From: Clostridia bacterium
GTDB taxonomy: Bacteria; Bacillota; Clostridia; Lachnospirales; Anaerotignaceae
DNA: 11,838 nucleotides
Assembly (NCBI GenBank): GCA_900757025.1
Contig: CAAEMG010000087.1
Location: 1 to 11,838 of the forward strand
Direction: 5' to 3'
The translations under genes were made by a program, and so were the position numbers. This document shows positions 1 through 7,802 of this stretch, in pieces. How positions within the stretch are numbered: position 1 is the stretch's first letter; each line of letters opens with the position of its first letter. Below the pieces are notes generated by a model, which saw only the letters and a list, made by a program, of their open reading frames with translations, was not told where the DNA came from and made no database searches.

Positions 1-1
1 A

Positions 2-3000
2 ATAACAAAAGACCTTGCAAAGAACACCGCAAGCAGCAGTAACGGTCTTGAAATTTCAGCAAAATCAGGCGAAAGCACTGAAAATGTTTCATACCAGTGG
101 TATAAAACAAATGCAACAGGTTCAAAAGTCACAGCCATAGATGGTGCTACAAATTCAAAATTTGTACCTGTATCAGCAGGCTACTATGTATGTGTTGCAA
201 GTGCAACAGACTCTCCGGACAGAGAACAAAGTACAGTAACTTACTATTCTTTAACAGGAGATAATCCTCATGTTGTATATCTTTGGGACTTTACAAACGG
301 AAGACTTACAACAGTTGACGGAGAAAACAAACTTACACCGTCAAATTCAAGTGTTGTTACACTTGAAAAGGGAAAATATACTTCATATTTAACAACAGTA
401 GATTCAATAGGCACAACTAAATATACTACATCAGCAAGTGCTATTGAGCAGCCTGTGGTTCTTAAACATGATAAAAACTGGATTGTTGAATATAAAGCCG
501 ATATGCAGCAGCTTAACAGCGGTATGTTCCTTCTTTCAAGCTCAGATGATGGCGGTTGTGTAGGAAATAACTATATCTGGCTTAACGGCGGTTTAAAAAT
601 CGGTGAATCCATAAGACAGAATAATGCTCAGGCATATATTAACTATGGTCAGGGAATTTCTATTTCTGGTATAAACAGTGCAAATTTAAGCGGACAAAAA
701 ACTGTTACAATAAAAAATATTTGGGATGAAAGTGCTCAATCAAGAAAAATACAGGTTTATGTTGATGGCGAGCTTAAAACAGATGATATTCTTGCAAAGG
801 TTGGCGTAGGCGGCGATGACAATAACACTGCTATTCCAAAAGATAAGAGAAATGACAAGACATATCTTGACGGTTTAACAGGTATGCCTACACAGGATTT
901 CGCTTTCGGCTATGTAGGAGCAAATTCCGGTTTTGGCGCAATCAAAGATTTGGATTATCTCTACATCAATACAGATGCAGATGCAAGCTATGACACATCA
1001 CAGGATTTAATGGCTGAAATATCAACAGAGAAAGATAGATATACTGTTGATGACGCAGATGTAAAACCTATTACTGTAAATGCTGCTGTTGCAAACAACA
1101 AAGATGCGGAAATTACATATAAGTGGTTTAAAAACAATGTAGAAGTAACAGGCAACACAACAAATACATTAACTCCTGCTGTTAATGAAAAGGGCATATT
1201 TAACTATAAATGTGAAGTTTCATGCAATGGAAAAACAATAACAACATCTCTTGTTAAAATAAAAGTTATAGCTACAGACGAATCCTCAGACTTTGAATGG
1301 GATTTCAATAACTTTGACAACAAAACATTCACAGCAGATAACGGAAACACAATGCAGGAAGTTATCTACAGCAAAGACAATAAAGAAAGATTATCAAATT
1401 CAAACGGAAAATTTGTGGGCACATCTATAGGTGTAACAACTACAAACACTGACGGAACTCAGACAACTACAAACGTAGGTGCTGTAGCAAAGATGGCTCA
1501 ACCATTTACTCTTAATCTTAATGAAAACTGGACACTTGAATGGAAGGGCAATATTTCAGGCGGTATGATTCTTTCTGGTTCACAGGCATCACAGGCTGAA
1601 GGAAACTACTACATCTGGAAATCAGGAAGCAAACTTTATGTATCTGTTGCAGGAAAATCTTCAGCAAGTGCAGGAACAGCATATCGTAACCTTGGTAAGG
1701 TAACTTTAGACAGCGGCGATATGGTTGTAAAAATAGCAAACAGATATGATGATAATACAAAGCAGAATACTATAAGTGTAGTTGCAAATGACAAGATTCT
1801 TACAAACGATATTACAACAAAAGGCAATGCAGGCGGAGATAGTCCATTAAGTGATTCAGAGCTTAAATATATCAAAGAGCATTACTTCAGCCCATCAAAT
1901 ACAATGAAATTCCAGTATATGGGCGTTGCACCGGCATTTGGTATTAAGGGCAACATTGATTACTTAAAAGTTTACTACACAGATCCATGTGATCATTCAG
2001 ACGTTTCGGCTGATTGGAAGTATAACAAAGAAGGTTACTGGAAAGAATGTAATGACTGTGGTTTACAGGTAGATTACACACCTTATGTTAAAGATGAAAC
2101 ACTTATCAAACATCCTGCAAAAACGGCAACATGTGCAAAAGACGGTAATGTGGCTTACAGTGAATACTGGGTTGGCGGAACTAAAGCTAATGGCGGTAAA
2201 GTACATTATTTCTACGATGATAAGGGCTTAACAAATGAAATAACAGATTTAAGAAAAACTCTTCTTCCGGCAAAGGGTCATAAATATGGCGATTGGACAT
2301 TTGAACCTTCTGAAAGCGGTGAAACATATTCATTAACACATACTTGCACAGTATGTGACGAAAAAGAGGAAAACCACACAGAAACAGTCCATGGTGCAAC
2401 ATTAGAATCACTTGCTGTATCAGGTACTTACAAAACAGACTATGTTGTAGGCGATGAATTAAACACAGACGGCATGGTTGTTAAGGGTACATTTAAGTAC
2501 ACAGATAATGGTGTTGAAAAGACTGCTGAGGCAGTTGTAACAGGTTTTAAAGCTTCGCTTGATACAACAACAGCAGGCACAAAGAATATAACAGTATCAT
2601 TTGGAGATAAGGAAACAACAGCAGAGGTTACAGTTGCTAAGGCTGCTTACCCTCTTACTCTTACAGCAGACAAAACAGAAATGTATGGCAAAGGTACAGT
2701 AACTCTTACAGTTGCAGGTATACCTTCTGCATTGCCTGAGGATGAGGCTGTTTCGGTAAGTTGTGCAGATTCAACAGTTACAGTAACAAAGAAAGATGCT
2801 ACAACATTTACAGTTACTCTTCCAAACGAAACAAAGAAATACACATTCACAATTACAGCTCCACCGTTTATTATAAATAACTATGATGCAGCTGCAAACG
2901 GTGAAGATACATGCAAAGTAACTGTTAAACATAAGAAAAATTCTTCAAGCGGCGGTGGTTCTTCAAGCTACGTTGCATACGATACAACAGTTTCCGACAC

Positions 3001-3838
3001 AGATAACGGCAAACTTACAGTATCTCCTGCTAAGGTTTCAGAAGGAAGCCGAGTAACAATTACAGCTAAGGCTGATGAAGGCTATAAGCTTGATAAGGTT
3101 ACTGTTACAGATAAAGACGGTAAGGAAATTACACTTATAAAACAGGGTAACAGCACATTTACATTTGTAATGCCTAAGGGCGGCGCAGATGTTGACGCTA
3201 AATTTGTTGAGAAAAATGCTAAGGCAACAGAAGAGCCTAAGACAGATGACGAAACAAAGGACGACAACAACGGCGACGAAACAAATGCAAATCCTTTTGC
3301 TGATGTTAAGGAAAATGACTGGTTCTACGGCTCGGTTATGAAGGCTTATGAAGAAGGCTGGATGAGCGGTACAGCTAAAAATTCATTTGCACCAAACACA
3401 GATACAACAAGAGGTATGATTGTTACAGTTCTTTACAGACTTGAAAATGCTCCTGAAGCAGGGGTAAGCAAGTTTGAAGACGTTAAGGCAGACGCATACT
3501 ATGATAAGGCTGTTGCTTGGGCAGCAGAAAACGGCGTTGTAAGCGGATACAGCGCTACAAAGTTTGGCCCAGATGATAAAATTACTCGTGAACAGCTTGC
3601 GGCAATTCTTTACCGTTATGCAGTTCTTAAAGGCTACGATGTAAGCAAATCGGCAGACCTTACAGCATACAAAGACTATGCAGATGTTTCAGGCTATGCG
3701 GCAGAAGCTATGGCTTGGGCAAACGCAATGGGTATTGTAAGCGGAACAAGCGAAACAACACTTTCACCAAAGGCAAATGCAACTCGTGCCCAGGTGGCAG
3801 CTATGCTTGATAGATTTGTAAAGGCTTACGAAAAATAA
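2..3838 (+). CDS. SLH-anchored multidomain surface protein, 5'-partial
   Basis: The frame is open from base 2 to the TAA at 3836-3838, giving 1278 visible residues. The true start lies upstream; the GTG at 455 is an internal valine. Modules by visible residue: Ig-like (~1-80, WYK and GYYVCVA core); beta-sandwich module A (~91-330); a second Ig-like (~339-423, YKWFKNN, FNYKCEVS); beta-sandwich module B (~428-661), paralogous to A; a cysteine-rich segment (~663-800) with CDH, WKECNDCG, GHKYGDW and CTVCDE motifs of the kind repeated in clostridial surface proteins; a Big_3-like Ig module (~801-882); a further beta-rich module; a divergent InlB-repeat-like module (~990-1069, GYKLDKVTVTD); an acidic linker; and three SLH domains (~1097-1278, with TTRGM, ITREQ and ATRAQ). 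SLH domains bind secondary cell-wall polysaccharide, so this is a wall-attached extracellular protein. No catalytic domain is visible. Any enzyme part, possibly glycan-active, would be upstream; this is inference. Confidence 0.95.
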   Translation: MTKDLAKNTASSSNGLEISAKSGESTENVSYQWYKTNATGSKVTAIDGATNSKFVPVSAGYYVCVASATDSPDREQSTVTYYSLTGDNPHVVYLWDFTNGRLTTVDGENKLTPSNSSVVTLEKGKYTSYLTTVDSIGTTKYTTSASAIEQPVVLKHDKNWIVEYKADMQQLNSGMFLLSSSDDGGCVGNNYIWLNGGLKIGESIRQNNAQAYINYGQGISISGINSANLSGQKTVTIKNIWDESAQSRKIQVYVDGELKTDDILAKVGVGGDDNNTAIPKDKRNDKTYLDGLTGMPTQDFAFGYVGANSGFGAIKDLDYLYINTDADASYDTSQDLMAEISTEKDRYTVDDADVKPITVNAAVANNKDAEITYKWFKNNVEVTGNTTNTLTPAVNEKGIFNYKCEVSCNGKTITTSLVKIKVIATDESSDFEWDFNNFDNKTFTADNGNTMQEVIYSKDNKERLSNSNGKFVGTSIGVTTTNTDGTQTTTNVGAVAKMAQPFTLNLNENWTLEWKGNISGGMILSGSQASQAEGNYYIWKSGSKLYVSVAGKSSASAGTAYRNLGKVTLDSGDMVVKIANRYDDNTKQNTISVVANDKILTNDITTKGNAGGDSPLSDSELKYIKEHYFSPSNTMKFQYMGVAPAFGIKGNIDYLKVYYTDPCDHSDVSADWKYNKEGYWKECNDCGLQVDYTPYVKDETLIKHPAKTATCAKDGNVAYSEYWVGGTKANGGKVHYFYDDKGLTNEITDLRKTLLPAKGHKYGDWTFEPSESGETYSLTHTCTVCDEKEENHTETVHGATLESLAVSGTYKTDYVVGDELNTDGMVVKGTFKYTDNGVEKTAEAVVTGFKASLDTTTAGTKNITVSFGDKETTAEVTVAKAAYPLTLTADKTEMYGKGTVTLTVAGIPSALPEDEAVSVSCADSTVTVTKKDATTFTVTLPNETKKYTFTITAPPFIINNYDAAANGEDTCKVTVKHKKNSSSGGGSSSYVAYDTTVSDTDNGKLTVSPAKVSEGSRVTITAKADEGYKLDKVTVTDKDGKEITLIKQGNSTFTFVMPKGGADVDAKFVEKNAKATEEPKTDDETKDDNNGDETNANPFADVKENDWFYGSVMKAYEEGWMSGTAKNSFAPNTDTTRGMIVTVLYRLENAPEAGVSKFEDVKADAYYDKAVAWAAENGVVSGYSATKFGPDDKITREQLAAILYRYAVLKGYDVSKSADLTAYKDYADVSGYAAEAMAWANAMGIVSGTSETTLSPKANATRAQVAAMLDRFVKAYEK

Positions 3839-3853
3839 AAACTAATATTAAAG

Positions 3854-3881
3854 ACGGCAGGCTTAGGCTTGCCGTTTTTTT
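3854..3881 (+). terminator. Intrinsic terminator of the SLH protein gene
   Basis: A 9-bp stem (ACGGCAGGC with GCTTGCCGT, one G-U wobble) with a TTAG loop is followed by seven T. It lies 15 bases after the SLH stop codon. It sits between two convergent genes, and its T tract overlaps the TAA stop (complement of 3880-3882) of the minus-strand gene. On the minus strand the stem is followed only by loosely T-rich sequence, so it may work weakly in both directions. Confidence 0.88.
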
Positions 3882-4473
3882 AGAATAAATTTGAAATGCC
3901 AAGCATTACCAGAAGCAGTCCCGATATGAAAATCCATTTTTCACGGCTTTCGGACTGTATATTTTTTATTTTTTTGCCGGTGTTAATGCCACAGCTTAAA
4001 AGAGAAAGCTGGAAAACAGCCATGAAAACAGGTATTAAAATTATGCTTTTGCTGTTAAAACCAAAAGAGGCTATGGCACAAATGTTGTCGGCGGAAAGGG
4101 CGGCAGAAAGCATAACGGCTTCTTTGCAGTCTATTTGCTTTGAACAATCGTTGTCGCATTTTTCGGGAGAATTGAGTATATTTAAAAAGCCGATTTTGTA
4201 TTTTTTGTCGCTACGGTACAAAAGGCTTTGTTTTATTATTAAAAGCCCCGGAATTATAAGCAGAAGTGAAGATACAGAAGAAACGGCTTTATATGGAAGA
4301 AAAGAAAGTATGAAACTTCCTGCGGCTACGGCGAAAAATGCAATTACAAAAGAAAATACAGAAAGCACAGCCTTTGATGATGTGCTTATTTTTATGTCTG
4401 CCGAGCCGAGGGCAAGACCAACGCCGAAAGCATCGGCGGAAAGCACGAGAGAAAGCATAACACATTTGAGCAT
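3880..4473 (-). CDS. YtaF/MntP-family membrane protein
   Basis: A 197-residue, very hydrophobic protein with about six membrane segments arranged as two repeats. Each repeat carries an Asp motif: LSADAFGVGLALG near the N-terminus and ALSADNICAIASFG in the second half. This matches the LSLDxFGxG pattern of the sporulation membrane protein YtaF and the related manganese exporter MntP. The C-terminal SGLLLVMLGISNL also fits YtaF. The second motif reads ADN rather than the usual DAF/DAM. The ATG at 4473 is chosen over the longer frame from 4512 because AAGAGG lies 7 bases upstream and the likely promoter would leave the 4512 codon untranscribed. The loop between repeats contains a Cys-rich stretch (CDNDCSKQIDC) that could bind metal; this is inference. 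It converges on the SLH gene and diverges from the gene at 4574. The family is fairly secure, but a metal export role is not demonstrated. Confidence 0.75.
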   Translation of the reverse strand: MLKCVMLSLVLSADAFGVGLALGSADIKISTSSKAVLSVFSFVIAFFAVAAGSFILSFLPYKAVSSVSSLLLIIPGLLIIKQSLLYRSDKKYKIGFLNILNSPEKCDNDCSKQIDCKEAVMLSAALSADNICAIASFGFNSKSIILIPVFMAVFQLSLLSCGINTGKKIKNIQSESREKWIFISGLLLVMLGISNLF

Positions 4474-4503
4474 AAAAAAACCTCTTTTTGTTTTCATATT
4501 ATG

Positions 4504-4531
4504 TTTATACACATACTTCCGTCACAGGCAA
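4504..4531 (-). promoter_or_regulatory. Promoter for the YtaF-like gene
   Basis: On the minus strand TTGCCT (complement of 4526-4531) and TATAAA (complement of 4504-4509) are 16 bases apart. This places the transcript start near 4497, just before the AAGAGG/ATG chosen for the gene. Motif match only. Confidence 0.5.
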
Positions 4532-4533
4532 AA

Positions 4534-4539
4534 TATAAT
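4534..4539 (+). promoter_or_regulatory. -10 box for the gene at 4574
   Basis: A perfect TATAAT lies 40 bases upstream of the ATG at 4574 and about 21 bases before its GGAGG. No good -35 hexamer is visible 16-18 bases upstream, so an activator may be needed or the call may be wrong. It lies next to the oppositely directed promoter, so the two genes share one control region. Confidence 0.4.
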
Positions 4540-4573
4540 TAAGCAAGTACAATTTTTTGCGGAGGTATTTAAA

Positions 4574-5362
4574 ATGAAAATTTTGCTGATTATTTGTATT
4601 GTTTTTTTATTTTTTGTGATTGGCAGAGGCAAAGAAGAAAGCAACTCGGCAGTTTTTATAGATGATATAGATGATGTTATTAAGCGATATGAAATTGTGG
4701 GCTTTGCAGATAAAGACGGCAAAAAAGTACGAAGTTTACAGTGTGAAAAAATGATGAAGTGCCTTTTTTCGGCAGCAGCCTGTTTTGATGAGGAAAAACT
4801 GTATGAAGCTGTCGTAAATTTATCACAAAGACTTAGTGAAAAGCAAAAATTTTGTGGGCATACGCATATTAAAGAATGTAGGGGAAGAGGAAATGTGCGG
4901 CGGTTCATGGTTTTTGACAGGGACAAGCCATTTTATGTTGATTTTATGGCTGTTATTGACGAAAAAAAGCGTAAAAAAATAAAAAAACTAAAAAACACAG
5001 GGGTTGAAGTATATGCTGCCGACAGCAGAAAAAGCAATTTTGTAATTTCTGTTGCAAAGCGATGTGCAATACACTATGAAAACGATATATGTATAAAAGG
5101 AGAAGAAATTAGGCTTTTAAACAGAGAAGAACTGCATGAAGCCGTTAAAATATGCCGTTTATTTTCTGAATGTGGCGTTAAAGAAAATCAAAATATAAAA
5201 AATGCCGTAAAAGAAGAATTTTCACTTGTGTCGCTTGATGAAATAAACACTGAAAGAGAAGTTATAAAATATTTATTTAAAAATACACAATGTTTTTTAG
5301 CATTAAGCTGTATTTTGAGCTGTGTGTGCTTGGCAGCGGATGTATTGTTTAAAGAAATGTAA
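4574..5362 (+). CDS. Membrane-anchored protein resembling a degenerate P-type ATPase N/P region
   Basis: A 262-residue protein. The ATG at 4574 follows GCGGAGG at a good distance; the open frame continues upstream to 3896, but that part only shadows the opposite-strand gene. Residues 1-17 form one membrane segment and ~239-256 a second. Between them the order of elements resembles a P-type ATPase cytosolic region. FIDDIDDVI (28-36) sits where the DKTGTLT phosphorylation motif would be, with D31 in the Asp position. AVIDEKKRKKIKKLKNTGVE (126-145) resembles the helix before TGD. VYAADSRKSNFVISVAKR (146-163) resembles VMITGDHxxTAxAIAK. KGEEIRLLNREELHEAV (175-191) and the following FSECGVKENQNIKNAVKE resemble the TGEEL...ARVSPEHKLRIVxxL stretch. 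KTGT, the TG of TGD, the conserved Lys and GDGxND are all absent, so catalysis is not expected. This is my reading by eye; otherwise it is an unknown protein. Nine-plus cysteines are notable. Confidence 0.85.
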   Translation: MKILLIICIVFLFFVIGRGKEESNSAVFIDDIDDVIKRYEIVGFADKDGKKVRSLQCEKMMKCLFSAAACFDEEKLYEAVVNLSQRLSEKQKFCGHTHIKECRGRGNVRRFMVFDRDKPFYVDFMAVIDEKKRKKIKKLKNTGVEVYAADSRKSNFVISVAKRCAIHYENDICIKGEEIRLLNREELHEAVKICRLFSECGVKENQNIKNAVKEEFSLVSLDEINTEREVIKYLFKNTQCFLALSCILSCVCLAADVLFKEM

Positions 5363-5409
5363 AAATTTAATTTGACGGATGTATTCTCTTTGTAAAAAAT
5401 CACCGGCAT

Positions 5410-5564
5410 TTTGTTATCCTGAGCGAAGCCGAATGGCGAAGTCTAAGGATTTTATAAACACAAATGAAAAGCCGTAAGTTTATCGTTTTTTCATGTAATA
5501 GGCAAAGAGATAAGATGTTTCGACTATGCGGAACAGGTAGATTTCGCAAACTTAACATGACAAA
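5410..5564. repeat. Structured intergenic repeat, copy A
   Basis: About 155 bp, clearly homologous to 7803-7952. Ends are TTTGTTAT (5410-5417) and ATGACAAA (5557-5564), inverted with one mismatch. Internal pairing potential: ATCCT (5416-5420) with AGGAT (5446-5450), ATGTT (5515-5519) with AACAT (5554-5558), and ATGAAAA with TTTTCAT in the middle. It contains GAGCGAAGCCGAA and GATGTTTCG motifs typical of dispersed bacterial intergenic repeats that begin GTCATTCTGAGCGAAG. It carries no protein. It may be a MITE- or REP-like element; the orientation is undetermined. Confidence 0.75.
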
Positions 5565-5651
5565 ATGTGAGTACCTCTTGATAAAGAAAGATGTTCTAAA
5601 AACCACTGATTTTCCGCAAAATATTTTAAATATTAATTTTGGCTAAATATC

Positions 5652-5680
5652 TGTTAAAATACATTCATTTTTGGTATAAT
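5652..5680 (+). promoter_or_regulatory. Extended -10 promoter for fbp
   Basis: TGGTATAAT (5672-5680) combines a perfect TATAAT with the TGn extension. A weak -35 (TGTTAA, 5652-5657) is 17 bases upstream. Transcription would start near 5687, giving a leader of about 90 bases. Motif evidence only. Confidence 0.6.
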
Positions 5681-5777
5681 TAATTTAAAAAATATATAAA
5701 AAATTTATGTTTTTTGTGTTGTAAAATACTGTGCATTATTGGGGATGTACAAAATATAAATTTTGAGGAGGAACTTT

Positions 5778-7760
5778 ATGTCACCTGAAAGCAGCGGCTT
5801 TTCCATACAGGAATTAAAATATCTTAATCTGCTTGCAAAGGAATATCCTAATGTAAACAGTGCAAGTTCTGAAATAATTAACCTACAGGCAATACTTAAC
5901 CTGCCAAAAGGAACAGAGCATTTCGTAAGCGACATACACGGCGAGTATGACGCTTTTAATCATGTTATAAAAAACGCTTCCGGAGTTATAAAAAACCAGA
6001 TTACGGCTATTTTCGGAAACAGCCTTAGAGAAAGTGAGAAAAAGACACTTGCAACTTTAATCTATTATCCGGAACAGAAACTTGAAGATATTGCAAAAAC
6101 AGAACCTGATATTGAGGACTGGTACAGAACCACACTTCACTGTCTTGTTAAAATATGCAAGGTTATGGGGTCAAAATATACACGTTCTAAGGTTAGAAAA
6201 GCCTTGCCAAAGGAATTTGCGTACATACTTGAAGAACTTATACACGAGGACGGCGAAGGCGGAAACAAACAGATGTATTATCAGGAAATTGTTGAAACAA
6301 TAATACGTCTTTATCAGGCAGACCGTTTTATTATATCCATTTCAAACCTTATAAGACGCCTTGCCATAGACCAGCTTCATATTATAGGCGATATATATGA
6401 CAGAGGCCCTAAAGCAGCTAAAATAATGGATTTTGTGGAAAATTACCATTCTGTAGATGTTCAGTGGGGAAATCACGATATTTCTTGGATGGGTGCTGCG
6501 GCAGGATGTCAGGCACTTATATGCAACGTAGTAAGAATACAGGCAAGATATGCAAATCTTGACACAATAGAAGAAGATTACGGAATTAACCTTGTGCCTC
6601 TTTTAAGCCTTGCTATGGAAAAATATGGCGATGACCCATGCGAAAACTTTATGCCACGTCTTTCTCCCGGCGAAAGTGTTTCGGACAAAGACGCAAAAGT
6701 AATTGCCAAAATGCACAAGGCAATTTCTATTATGCAGTTTAAGGCAGAAGGTCAGGTTATACAGAGAAATCCTCAGTTTAAAATGGAAAAACGCCTTCTT
6801 TTGGATAAAATTGATTATGAAAAGGGTACAATTAATGTGGAAGGAACGGTTTATCCTCTTTTGGATACACTTTTCCCAACTGTAGACCCTAAAAATCCAT
6901 TTGCTTTTTCTCCGGAAGAGGAAGAAGTAATGGACAAAATAAAATTTTCTTTTGTAAACAGCGAAAAACTTCAAAGACATATAAGGCTTCTCTATAAAAA
7001 CGGAAGCCTTTATACAGAGTTTAACTCAAATCTTCTTTTCCACGGCTGTGTTCCTATGAACAGCGACGGAAGTTTACGAGAAGTTACATTTAACGGTCAG
7101 AAACTTAAAGGCAGAGAATATTTTGATGTTGTAGACAGAGTAGTGAGAGAAGGCTACTTTAATAAAGCACATACAGAACACAAAAGAGCCTGCATGGACA
7201 TGATTTGGTATCTTTGGTGCGGAGAAGATTCGCCGCTTTTCGGCAAGAAAAAAATGACCACATTTGAGAGATATTTCATAGCCGATAAAGAAACTCATTA
7301 TGAAGAAAGAGACCCATATTACGAATACAGAAATATTGAAGAAAACTGCCGGATGATACTTGAAGATTTTGGCATGGATCCGGACAGAAGCCATATTATA
7401 AACGGTCATGTGCCGGTAAAGGTTAAAAAAGGCGAAAGTCCTATAAAAGCCGGAGGAAAGCTTTTTGTTATAGACGGCGGTTTTGCAAAGGCATATCAAA
7501 AGGAAACGGGAATAGCCGGATATACCCTTATTTACAATTCCCATGGTCTTGTTCTTGTAAGCCATGAGCCTTTTGAAAGCCTTGAAAAAGCCATAAAAGA
7601 AGAAAAAGATATACTTTCTTCAACGGTTGCCCTCCAGTATTCACAGGAAAGACTGCGTGTAATGAATACTGATACAGGTATAGAAATTATGAAGAATATA
7701 AATGACCTTACAAGGCTTTTGGAGGCATACCAAAAAGGTATTATAAAGGAAAAGAAGTAA
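5778..7760 (+). CDS. fbp: Fructose-1,6-bisphosphatase, class III
   Basis: Hydrolyses fructose 1,6-bisphosphate to fructose 6-phosphate and phosphate (EC 3.1.3.11), the committed gluconeogenic step in the cytoplasm. The 660-residue length fits the ~640-670 residues of the Firmicutes-type enzyme, which is unrelated to E. coli Fbp and belongs to the calcineurin-like metallophosphatases. Metal-site motifs visible: SDIHGEYDAF (51-60, D52/H54), GDIYDRGP (204-211), WGNHDISWMG (230-239) and INGHVPVK (H544). The ATG at 5778 directly follows GAGGAGG; the in-frame TTG at 5763 overlaps that site and is rejected. In Bacillus subtilis the enzyme needs manganese and is activated by phosphoenolpyruvate; neither can be judged here. 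It appears to be transcribed alone from its own promoter, between two copies of the intergenic repeat. The gene looks intact. Confidence 0.97.
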   Translation: MSPESSGFSIQELKYLNLLAKEYPNVNSASSEIINLQAILNLPKGTEHFVSDIHGEYDAFNHVIKNASGVIKNQITAIFGNSLRESEKKTLATLIYYPEQKLEDIAKTEPDIEDWYRTTLHCLVKICKVMGSKYTRSKVRKALPKEFAYILEELIHEDGEGGNKQMYYQEIVETIIRLYQADRFIISISNLIRRLAIDQLHIIGDIYDRGPKAAKIMDFVENYHSVDVQWGNHDISWMGAAAGCQALICNVVRIQARYANLDTIEEDYGINLVPLLSLAMEKYGDDPCENFMPRLSPGESVSDKDAKVIAKMHKAISIMQFKAEGQVIQRNPQFKMEKRLLLDKIDYEKGTINVEGTVYPLLDTLFPTVDPKNPFAFSPEEEEVMDKIKFSFVNSEKLQRHIRLLYKNGSLYTEFNSNLLFHGCVPMNSDGSLREVTFNGQKLKGREYFDVVDRVVREGYFNKAHTEHKRACMDMIWYLWCGEDSPLFGKKKMTTFERYFIADKETHYEERDPYYEYRNIEENCRMILEDFGMDPDRSHIINGHVPVKVKKGESPIKAGGKLFVIDGGFAKAYQKETGIAGYTLIYNSHGLVLVSHEPFESLEKAIKEEKDILSSTVALQYSQERLRVMNTDTGIEIMKNINDLTRLLEAYQKGIIKEKK

Positions 7761-7802
7761 AATAAAATTTGATTTGACGAATTGATTAAGACATAAAAGT
7801 TT

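Larger units (their letters stand above)
5363..5777. other. Non-coding interval before fbp
   Basis: This 415-base gap holds a 16-base motif shared with the gap after fbp (5362-5377), a structured repeat (5410-5564), an AT-rich spacer, an extended -10 promoter (5652-5680) and the fbp leader of about 90 bases ending in GAGGAGG. A 60-codon open frame at 5464-5646 lies mostly inside the repeat and has no ribosome binding site, so I do not call it a gene. No clear hairpin terminator for the upstream gene is visible. Confidence 0.7.

Noticed and set aside
455..3838. GTG at 455 as the start of the SLH protein
   Set aside because: The same frame is open to the left edge with continuous Ig-like and beta-sandwich sequence, and no ribosome binding site precedes the GTG.
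3896..4573. N-terminal extension of the + frame ending at 5362
   Set aside because: It runs antisense through the convincing YtaF-like gene, lacks a start signal, and the GGAGG-preceded ATG at 4574 begins a membrane segment.
4522..4926. Minus-strand 134-codon open frame opposite the ATPase-like gene
   Set aside because: No ribosome binding site, and composition typical of an antisense shadow of the + gene.
5464..5646. 60-codon open frame within repeat copy A
   Set aside because: Lies mostly in the repeat, has no ribosome binding site, and copy B does not keep a matching frame.
5763..5777. TTG start for fbp
   Set aside because: The TTG overlaps the GAGGAGG site that serves the ATG at 5778.
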